From positions 6,659,501 through 6,723,500 of the forward strand of contig OX387610.1 of NCBI GenBank assembly GCA_947568835.1: 64,000 nucleotides of DNA. The letters run 5' to 3'. Origin of the DNA: Protonemura montana. Taxonomy: Eukaryota; Arthropoda; Insecta; Plecoptera; Nemouridae. The notes under the pieces are model-generated. The model ran no database searches and had not been told where the DNA came from. It worked only from the letters and a program-made list of their open reading frames with translations. Shown one piece after another: positions 22,026-31,700 of this stretch (position 1 is the stretch's first letter; every line of letters begins with the position of its first letter). A program made the position numbers and the translations under genes.

Positions 22026-24338
22026 ATTTAGTTGTTCTTCACTTAGCATTCAAAACCCAGTTCAAATAGTTTTTGTCAAAACTAGTGCTAAGGATACATC
22101 AAGTAGACATGAGTCTAAAAACGTTCAAAACAAAGCATCCTTAAACATCACCAAATCAAGAAACTAAACCGATAAATAATCAAACCTTTGTGTTTCAAAA
22201 CGGAATTAGCGGTTTATGCTAAACAGAAATAGCGCTTAGTTCATAGCTTACGGATGCAGTACAAATTGAAGTACGATTCAATATTGTCGTACATGTATGT
22301 GGTCACAAACGTGCGGCTATCTCGCCGCGACAATACCAGTGTCGCACTTGGCTTTTGTTGTCCAATTGCTTGATGTAGACCTGCTTGCTTGAAGCCTAGA
22401 AGTCTGATATCTCAGACAATGCTCATAGTGCAGTACAGCGTCATGAAATACTAGCTACAGTGTCGAACTTATGAGGAACGAACATTATTGATTTTGCTGT
22501 CAAATTTCATTCAAAGTAATTTATTTTCTGTCATAATGATTTTGTGGAGATTTCTACCTACTACCTGGATCAACTACAGTACTAAATACTACTTCCAAAT
22601 CACCCTCAAGGCCATATTGTAGTCCATTCTGATCTTGTTTTTCTTCATGCATCTTGGATGCGTGATTATTTTCTGATTGATCTATTCAAATGCGACAGAA
22701 ATTCTCAATCCATATGTGATTAAGTATTCTCATTCAATTTTGGCACACATTCACGGTGGCTTTGGCAACTACCCTTCGCGTCAAAACCATCTCAATCAAC
22801 ACTGGCCGCTGACCAAAAAGAGCTTCAGTATTCTCAACGTCTGTCTCGTTACGCGCCAAATACTACGTGGTGCTCAGATTCCAAAATTCAAATTCGCTAG
22901 TCCGTTACAATACATCCGTCTATATTACAATGTGAGATGGAGACAAAGTTTGAATTCTCTTTATGCCTAAAGGAGCGATAACAAAAGGAGACTCACCAAC
23001 CACGGCCAAGCTAACCGACCGATGGTGACTCAAGTCAGTCGGCTTGGACATTGCATGCCGTGACAGTGGCATTGTCAGTTGGCAGTCGATTGTTATCGAT
23101 GGTCCAAGTGCTGGTGCAAGTGCAGTTAGGACAATTTGACTGTGTTGTTGTTGTTTTGATATTGTAACTCGTTGTGACAAGTCATTTGTTTGACGTTTTT
23201 TTGAGGATTTGACATGGACTTTCGGACTGTCACTCGCTCGACTGCTTCTATGTTGACAGTTTTCGTTTCTTAAACAGTTTTTGTGGACGAATTTTGGTGA
23301 CAGTGACGTTTTGTTGAGGCTTTGGCGCTGTGATTGAATGGAACGGCCAATTTGTTGATAACCACATTCAGCTTGTTTAGTGGCTAGTTTCATCACGAAG
23401 ATATTTTTGTTTGGTGTTTGGTATTCGACATTAACGTGAACATCAACTGCTGCCATGGGCACTAAAGAGTATGTGTTTTGGGGCAAATTTTGCATTTATT
23501 ATCAGATCTTAACTAGGACGGCTCTTTTCAAGGGATGCCATTACTTTTTTGCCACTCATCTCCTTACTCGTCAAATGTAACATCTACCCTATATTGGATC
23601 TTTGATCCACCCTATATATTTTTGTTATTTCTTAACAACAACCCAGGTAAAAAGTGCACTAATAACAAATGGTCACATAAGGTATTTTCTCCAAACGCGT
23701 AGTTTGCATTGAAATAACCTTGAATTGTCCCCCCCCCCCCCCCCCCCCCCCTCAACAAGTTTTTTTGAGAACGGGAACTTCCAGACTTCCACTCACAGTC
23801 ACAGCCAATTCTAAATGTTGCCCCCTTATCTTACGGAAAATTGTTTCATGACGGCTGTAATACGGCGTGTTGTCTGTACCATTTTTGAAAAAGACATCGC
23901 ATCAACTCTGCTAGATTTTTAAATTATGGTCGACAAATATTCGTACATGTCAAAACAACTAATTTTGGGTCATTTTTAAATTTAATTTATATGAAACTGA
24001 ACAATCTGCTAGAAACTGGTCTAGGAACTTCGATAATACTTAGTGACATGTGTCAATCAAAGGTCACCTTGCCTGAGCCTGGCAAGCCAGTGGAGAGATC
24101 AGCGATGCTGGAGGCGAAATACCATATTGTGTCACCTGGGATTTAACTGTGGAATAGTCAGAGGAAATTTTCCTGCAATCGGAGTGCGAAATATTTTTCA
24201 CCCAATTATTGGGGAGTCCCAGTTTCTAGCCCGCACGTGCAGATCCCACCCTGTAGGGATAGTACCTCAAACGCGCGTTACGACCAGGCCTTTTCTATAG
24301 TGTCTGCATCGAAATGCTGGTGTAATACCGAATGGTTT
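22026..24338. other. Intergenic interval
   Basis: Contains a run of 23 C at 23729-23751 and an unassigned minus-strand open frame (22920-23495, listed separately). No other feature seen. Confidence 0.3.
22920..23495 (-). CDS. Hypothetical ORF, 191 codons
   Basis: An uninterrupted ATG-initiated minus-strand frame, rich in Gln, Ser and Lys, with no domain I recognise and no splice support. It is unusually long for a chance frame in this AT-rich setting. The composition reflects repeated short CAA- and TCA-type words, so it may simply be stop-poor repeat-like DNA. Confidence 0.15.
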   Translation of the reverse strand: MQNLPQNTYSLVPMAAVDVHVNVEYQTPNKNIFVMKLATKQAECGYQQIGRSIQSQRQSLNKTSLSPKFVHKNCLRNENCQHRSSRASDSPKVHVKSSKKRQTNDLSQRVTISKQQQHSQIVLTALAPALGPSITIDCQLTMPLSRHAMSKPTDLSHHRSVSLAVVGESPFVIAPLGIKRIQTLSPSHIVI

Positions 24339-24675
24339 GGCTAGCTTGGAACGCCAGTTCTCGTGAGATAGCCGAAGTTAAGCATTACTGTGCCGGGTCA
24401 GGTGTTTTGGATAGGTGACCACCAAGCCGTTAGGCGTGTTGAAAACACCGGTTATCTTGCGACCACTGAAGTTAAGCAATACTATGCTAGGTCAGGCATT
24501 GGATGGGTGACCATCACGCTAATACTAATTTTCGAAGGGATCGCTACATTTGCCTTGGTTATCAACTTATTGACAGCATGGATTTGTGGCGGAATCCTCT
24601 TTTTTGCGTTTTATGGAAGGGATGCGAAGCCATTGGTCGCTTGGTGCTCCTTGACAGGAGCAACCGACGTTTAGC
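24339..24675 (+). mobile_element. 5S-type SINE with a duplicated 5S head
   Basis: Two successive 5S-like heads occur: CGAAGTTAAGCATTACTGTG with GGATAGGTGACCACC at about 24370-24425, then TGAAGTTAAGCAATACTATG with GGATGGGTGACCATC at about 24467-24515. A single body follows (GTTATCAACTTATTGACAGC, GGATTTGTGGCGGAATCCTC, GGTGCTCCTTGACAGGAGC). Confidence 0.75.
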
Positions 24676-24932
24676 TCCATATTTATTTTTCAAATAATGA
24701 TACCTTAAGCCAACACGAGTTCTAGTTACTGCAATTACATAATACTGACTGAACTGGGCTTTAGTACTTTAGTGCTTTGTACGGAGGAAGGGCTGAAACG
24801 GAAATTACAGGCCACTGAAAATAAATACATGGCCTTTATACCAAATCAAGAAGTGGAACAACAGCCAATGGCAGTATATCAATACTTGTATTGCAAAGTT
24901 GCCTTTTTAACATTTTTTTCTTTCTGTTGCAG

Positions 24933-25775
24933 CCCCCTGCCTGTCTGCCCCTTCGAGGCGCATGGCCGCTCGTCTCCGCGTCGCCCCCGACCGTCGTAAC
25001 GGTCAGCATTCGCTGCAGCTACTAGCCCGCCACCACCCCCCAGACGCCGCTCTCTTGCGTCTGCTGTCTGTTTTCAAGCCTCATCAACCGCGCGGCCAGT
25101 CCGCCAAGAACACACCGCCAAGCCACGCCATAGTGTCCCGAAGCAACGCCTTCAAGCTGACGGCCACACCTCTGCACTCTGCAGCCGAGAACAAACCAAT
25201 TACTGGCGGCATCCAATCACGGAATCACAATTCGAATCTACGACCGATTTTTGTCAAGTCTAATTTGCGGCAACGATTGTTTGCGCTGAGAAAATCAAGT
25301 CTGAAAGTTTTGAAGCGAGAGTCGTGCCGTAAGTCGGTGTATTCGAAGTCGGAACTGCAGTCGAATCTCAAGGCGTTCACGCTGAAGCGGGTAACTTCTA
25401 ATCTCGTTAAGAATTTGCGTAAAGTGACAAAAGAATCGAATCTCACTTCACTGACATCGAGTATAAATTTTATCCTACTGACTTCAAAATCAAACACAAA
25501 ATCATTTCAAATTTTAAACGACTTTTCTTTATTTAGTTGTGAATCGTATGCCTGCTGTCTAAATAAAATATTCCCATCCGAAAGTGTTGTGATCTCATCA
25601 AATCTAAATAAGCTAGTCGAAATCTCATAGACTTCTATCGTTTGCTTCGTTACCATACGACTACGTGCCCGTCCGTCCGTGACCTCATCTGTCGTTTGCT
25701 ATTCTGCACATTGCGGCGCGTGGCGTCGGCCCGTATGGTAGGGTCACGGCAGCCGTGTGGTCGCTTGGCGACGGA
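24933..25775 (+). other. 5' UTR part of the first recognised SLC16 exon
   Basis: A strong splice acceptor (TTTTTTTCTTTCTGTTGCAG) ends at 24932, so transcription probably starts upstream at a separate leader exon not located here. The 843 bases before the SLC16 ATG are GC-rich at both ends and carry the long upstream ORF at 24962-25630. Confidence 0.5.
24962..25630 (+). CDS. 222-codon upstream ORF in the SLC16 leader
   Basis: An ATG-initiated frame that stops 145 bases before the SLC16 start codon. The N-terminus is basic and Pro/His-rich (MAARLRVAPDRR); the rest is Lys/Ser/Asn-rich with recurring NL and KS words and no domain I recognise. If the acceptor at 24932 is used, the ORF sits entirely within the mRNA leader and would be the first long frame a scanning ribosome meets. 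It may encode a peptide, act only as a translational brake, or be chance. Confidence 0.3.
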   Translation: MAARLRVAPDRRNGQHSLQLLARHHPPDAALLRLLSVFKPHQPRGQSAKNTPPSHAIVSRSNAFKLTATPLHSAAENKPITGGIQSRNHNSNLRPIFVKSNLRQRLFALRKSSLKVLKRESCRKSVYSKSELQSNLKAFTLKRVTSNLVKNLRKVTKESNLTSLTSSINFILLTSKSNTKSFQILNDFSLFSCESYACCLNKIFPSESVVISSNLNKLVEIS

Positions 25776-28700
25776 ATGTCGACGCAAGTCGGGAGCTTGA
25801 ACCTCCGAGAGGATGGAGTTGGCAACGAGACGCGCCCGGAGGTCACGATCGACGGAGAGGCTGGATACGAGCTTGCACTGCACGAGGCGGAGAGTGACCA
25901 CAATGGTGAAGACAAGGGCAGTCTGCACGTACAGTTCGAGGATGCCCGAGGAGAGAGTCCCGCATGCAGTCTCAGCAGCGGCAGCAGCTCCGACGAAGAC
26001 GAGGAGGAATCGTCTTCTGAGGATCTGAACGAGTGTCGGGCACCAGATGGAGGTAAGTCGTTGGGTTTGAGCGGAGTATATTATTTAAACGGTTTCGATA
26101 TTCGAACGGTTTCCAATTAGGTACAACTATCTTGGTCAATCTTTTGAAGATTTAACAAGTACTTTAAAATTCTTTCATTGAAGTCATAACTGATGTTACA
26201 TTAATGAATTGGTAGCAATGCTGGGGGCAGTCCTTGTGCTGGCACCATTCTTTGCAGACTAGACTGTAGTACCTGCGGTGCCATAAGCCCCACCAAAATC
26301 ATTCATTTATTCCCTATAGACAAGTCTTTGAAACTTGTTTACCAAACCAAAAAGTCCAGAGCTCACGCACTTCCCCTTCTTTGGTTGTCAGGCTACGGCT
26401 GGGTGGTCGTGGTGGCGGCTTTCTTCACGTACCTGATCGCTGACGGCATCACGTTCACATTTGGCGTGATCTACGTCGAGCTGCTTAAGCATTTCAAGGA
26501 GGGCAAGAGCAAGACTGCATGGATCGGCGGGATATTCATGGCCATGCCGCTGCTGTCAGGACCCGTGGCCAGCTACCTTACTGACAGGTAGGTAGCGTTC
26601 CAGCTTTGGGCTTATAAACTCAATGGACTTGGTGACTCTTAGATTATTTCAGTTACATTGCCTCATAAACTTTGTTAACTTTTGACTTATCTTAGAATAA
26701 CTACAAGTTGCTAAAAACTTTTTCAATGCAGTGTTAGATACACTTTAGTTATAGTAGAATAAGCATTGATATTTTGGGTAAAATTAAAATTTCTTTACTG
26801 CGTAACATGTAAAACATGTCAAAAATTAACATGTTACAACCCATGTAACTTTGTTTGTAATTGAAAAATATCCTGTCCACCAAGAGGATTCTTAAACCAT
26901 CATAAAGAACCTTTAAAAGTGCTGTGATTTATCTGATTTGAATTACAAATGCTTGCAAGGGGCAATGAATTTTATTATTAGGAACACTGATAACTTCTAA
27001 AAAATTGGCGTCATTCTCATCAAATGTACTAAAATTCTTTAAAAAAAAAGTCCGAGTAGCTCAATTGGATAAAGCGATATCCGCGAGTGGTGGAGATTGG
27101 GGTTCGAATACCCGATTGGGCACCAATTTTTGTGAGGTTATTAGTGTTTCTAATAATAAAATACCTTCAAAAGAATCACCCATAAGAGCATCATGCCATG
27201 TAACTTTGTTTGTAATTAAAAAATATCCTGTCCACCAAGAGGATTCTTAAATTAACAAATCATTTGTAACGTAGTGCACACGAGTCGTGAACAGTTTATG
27301 TTTATTCACGAATGTACAATATTACTCTACTATCTAATATAAGAAAAAGATCAGACGACACGTCTATCCTCGAGAGTCCGAGAACCGAGTAATCTCTAAA
27401 ACAGTTGCCCCGCTCTCTTGTTCTCTCCTCCACCCTGCCTGGTGGATTGTCAGAGTCAGAGTCGCCACATACCCCCCCACCAGTGAGAGGGCGAACGGTT
27501 AAGAGAGGAAACGCACAGGCACCGAGACTCGACGGCCTGCTCTCGTCGTGATCGGAGGTGTGGCGATGTCGCTGGTGTCTTGATCTGCGTCTCCCAAGAT
27601 AAAGGCAGGTTTCAATCGGTCTATTGAAACAACAACCTTCTTTCCTGAACGTTGAATTGTGAAATTCTTCTCGCGTCTCTCGATGACTTCAAACGGCCCA
27701 TCGTAGGGCTGTTGCAGGGGCGCTCGGACTGCGTCATGACGAACAAAGACATGTGAACATGTCGACAGGTCTTTAAATACGAAAACCTTTCGTTGTCCGT
27801 GATGAACAGGTTGAACTGGACGAAGTCTCTGCAGATGTTGACGTAGGCGATCAACATACTCAGAAGTGCTAACTGGTGTAATCGTAGAAGATGACAAGCA
27901 TTCTCCCGGCAGACGAACTGTTGTTCCGTATACGAGTTCAGCAGGAGTAGCTTTAATGTCTTCCTTCCATGCAGATCGGATACCTAGCATGACCCAAGGC
28001 AAACTGTCGGTCCAGCGTTCGTCTTCATGACATTTGAGCGCAGCTTTGAGTTGTCTATGAAAACGTTCTACCATCCCTTTGGCCGCAGGATGAAACGCGC
28101 AGGTTCTGATAAGAGCCGTTCCTAACAGATGATTCAAAGATCTGAACAAGGCTGACTCAAATTGTCGACCTTGATCGGACGTAATTCGAAGGGGTGTGCC
28201 AAAACGAGATACCCAGCCAGTAACAAATGCAGACGCAACCGTATCTGCAGTTATATCAGCAATGGGAATGGCTTCAGGCCATCGAGTAAATCGGTCGACG
28301 CAAGTTAAAAGATAACGGAATCCCGCTGACTCTGGAAGCGGACCCACCAAATCGACGTGGACGTGTTCGAATCGAGAATCGGGGGCATCGAATTGCTCAA
28401 CAGGTGCAGAAACATGACGATTTATTTTCGATCGTTGACATGCTTGGCACGCTCGTGTCCATTCTTTGCAGTCCTTCTTTATCGATGGCCAAACGAAACT
28501 TCTTGATACAAGACGGACGGAGGCTGCAACCCCAGGATGAGAGAGGCTGTGTAAGCTGTCGAAAACCTTCTTCCGAAGGGCGTTTGGCACGAAAGGTCGT
28601 TCTACTAGTGTCGATGTGTCGCAGTAGATCGTGAGGTTCGCGTCCTCGAGGCGTCGTGACTGTATGTGTAGCGACGTGTTGGACTGAAGAAATGCTCGAA

Positions 28701-31700
28701 GTTCATCATCGTCCTTCTGGGCTTGGGCAATTGTCTCGAAGCTCACTGGAGCAGAGATCGCTTCTACTCGAGATAAAACATCTGCGACAACGTTTTCTTT
28801 ACCGGGAATATGACGGATGTCTGTTGAAAATTGTCCGATGTAGTCGAGATACCGAAATTGTCGAGGCGAACATTTGTCTGATTTCTGCTGGAACGCGAAT
28901 GTCAAAGGTTTGTGATCGGTATAAATGGTGAATATTCGCGCTTCTACCATGTGTCTGAAGTAGCGTATAGCCTCATAAATGGCCAACAGCTCGCGGTCAT
29001 ATGCACCGTAATTGCGCTGCGCTCCGTTTAATTTGCGAGAGAAAAATGCCAGCGGTTGCCACCCTGTGTTCGTTCTCTGTTGAAGCGCAGCTCCAATACA
29101 AATGTCTGAGGCATCAGCGACGATGGCGAGTTCTGCGTTCGGATTCGGGTGTGTAAGAAGCGTAGCTTGAGAAAGACTTCGTTTGCAACCTTCAAACGAC
29201 CTCAACAGTTCTGGTGTCCAAACGATTGGTGTCTTGCCTGACTTATCGGCGCCAACGAGAAGGTTATTGAGAGCTGCCTGAAGTCTAGCAGCTGATGGTA
29301 GATGACGGCGATAAAAATTTAGCATCCCTAGAAATTGTCGTAATTGTTTCACATTGCTTGGCGGTGAAAACGAAACGATTGCTTCGACCTTGTCGTCAAG
29401 GGGTCGTGTCCCATCAGCGTTGACAGTGTGGCCAAGAAATTTCACTTCAGATGCGCCAAAGACACACTTGGAAAATTTAATTAAAACACCATATTCGGAG
29501 AGCCTAGCAAAAAGCAGGCGAAGATGTTGTTCGTGCTCCGTTTGTGACGATGATGCAATAAGAATATCGTCAATGTAGGCGTAGGCGAAATCCAAATCAC
29601 GAAGGGCTTCATCGATAAATCTTTGAAAAGTTTGAGCTGCGTTCCTCAAACCAAAGCTCATGAACGGAAATTCGAATAAGCCAAAGGGGGTCGTTATCGC
29701 CGTTTTGGCAATGTCTTCTGGCGCGACGGGAATTTGATTGTAAGCCCGAACTAAATCTACTGTTGAAAATACGGTCTTACCGGTAAGCGCTTGAGCAAAA
29801 TCTTGTATATGCGGAACAGGATACCGGTCTGGAATGGTCCTGCTGTTCAAGGCTCTGTAGTCACCACACGGTCTCCATTGGTTGTCCTTTTTGGGAACGA
29901 GATGAAGGGCAGCCAACCAGTTACTGGATGAACGTCTAGCTATGCCTGTCTTAAGCATAGTGTTGAATTCAGCCTTGGCGATTTGTAGTCGATCTGGTGC
30001 TAGGCGTCGAGGTTTGCACGACACTGGATGACCAGCTGTCGTGTGGATGTGATGCAATGTTTCGTGTTTAGTTTTGCGCGAAATACCTGCTGGTCTCGTG
30101 ATATCCGGGAATTCAGCAAGAATGGCATGGTATGGCGAGTGACCATTGACTGCTTTGACATGTTGCTGGTTGTCGTTGATCAACTTGCCGGCGATAGCAA
30201 AAGATGTGAGACTGTCGATAAGACGATGGTTTCGGATATCCACCATTAAACTGTAAAATGATAGGAAATCAACACCGATGATAGGTTTGGATACGTCGGC
30301 GACTACGAAACTCCAGGAGAAATTGCGTTTAAATCCCAGATTTAAGTTGAGGCTAAATGCACCGAATGTAGATATGATTGAACCATTGGCGGCGAATAGC
30401 TCATATGTGGACCTTTCGCGAGTTCCTTTAATCATCTTGCGCGGGTAGACACATAAATCGGATCCGGTATCAACAAGGAACTGTTGCCGGGTTGTGATAT
30501 CTGTTACAAAAAGGCGACGTGAATTTGGACAGCCGTCCGTCGCGTCTACTGACTGTCCTTCGAGTTTTTTCCGTCAAAACTACAGGGTTGACGACACATT
30601 TTCGCTCGTGCGCCAAACTTATGGTGATACCAACACATACCATCCGTTAATGAACGTGGATTGGCCGGCAGTCGCACCCGATTCGATGGTCGTTTACCTG
30701 AGAGTGCTTCAATTTGGCGCGACAACTCTTCAACCTGCATTCGAAGTTGGTTGTCGTCGTTGACTACCGCTATGCGCATAGGACATGAGGCGTCCTCGTG
30801 AATCCGATCGGCGATCTCGGAGAGGGCGTCCAGGTCGTCAGGCGGCGACGCGGAAAGGACATCTCGCATCCTAATTGGCAAACGTTCGAGCCATAATATC
30901 CTTAAAACTTTGTCGGTCACTTCTTTGTCCGCTAAGCTTCGCAATTGCAATAATAATTCTGATGGTTTTCGATCACCCAACTCTTCATGTTGAAGAAGTC
31001 GCTTAATTTGAACTTCAGACGACTTCGAGAAACGACGAATAAGTTCCGATTTGAGACGTTCGTATTTGCCTGTCTCGGGTGGACTTACTATGATGTCGCG
31101 TACGGCGGTAGCATATCTGTGCTCCAGGGCACTTGCAACCTGGCAAAACTTCGTTGAATCGCTTGTAATTCCACTCAATTTGAACTGGCTTTCTATCTGA
31201 GCAAACCAAAGTGTAGGGTCTTCGATCCAGAACGATGGAATCTTGCAGCTAATTCGGTCTACCGATGCGGATTCGTTTGTAGCCATCGTAGGTCGGTTGC
31301 AAATCACGTCGGGGTCACCAATGTAACGTAGTGCACACGAGTCGTGAACAGTTTATGTTTATTCACGAATGTACAATATTACTCTACTATCTAATATAAG
31401 AAAAAGATCAGACGACACGTCTATCCTCGAGAGTCCGAGAACCGAGTAATCTCTAAAACAGTTGCCCCGCTCTCTTGTTCTCTCCTCCACCCTGCCTGGT
31501 GGATTGTCAGAGTCAGAGTCGCCACATATTCATATAACGCCATGTGTCCTATCCTCCAGGTTTGGGTGCCGTCGCGTGTGCATCAGCGGCGCTCTGCTCG
31601 CTTCCGCCGGGTTTGTAGCCAGCTCGCAGGCGGACAGCATTGAGGCACTCATCATAACTTTCGGAGTTGTCTCCGGGTTCGGCCTCGCAATGTGCTTTGT

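Larger units (their letters stand above)
26843..27252. repeat. Interval bounded by 55-bp direct repeats
   Basis: A 55-base sequence that includes CATGTAACTTTGTTTGTAAT and TATCCTGTCCACCAAGAGGA occurs at 26843-26897 and again at 27198-27252 with about one difference. The enclosed 300 bp hold the tRNA-like inverted-repeat element. Confidence 0.8.
27265..31526 (-). mobile_element. Ty3/Gypsy LTR retrotransposon, CsRn1-like, apparently intact
   Basis: A 4262-bp element in antisense orientation inside SLC16 intron 2. It has two 205-bp LTRs, a primer-binding site matching the 3' end of tRNA-Trp, gag with a C-H-C-C knuckle, pol in the -1 frame, and a polypurine tract. The domain order protease, RT, RNase H, integrase is that of Ty3/Gypsy. 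The tRNA-Trp primer and C-H-C-C knuckle are hallmarks of the CsRn1 clade. The LTRs are identical by eye and no frame is broken, so insertion was recent. Flanking 4-mers are CATT (27261-27264) and TATT (31527-31530), an imperfect duplication. The element lies 33 bases from the next exon. Confidence 0.93.

Noticed and set aside
27050-27125. A functional tRNA gene
   Set aside because: The D stem and anticodon stem do not pair, the CCA is encoded, and the sequence recurs as part of a repeat at 60.9 kb.
28404-30763. Plus-strand frames across the retrotransposon
   Set aside because: They are antisense shadows of gag and pol, which have complete motif sets on the minus strand.
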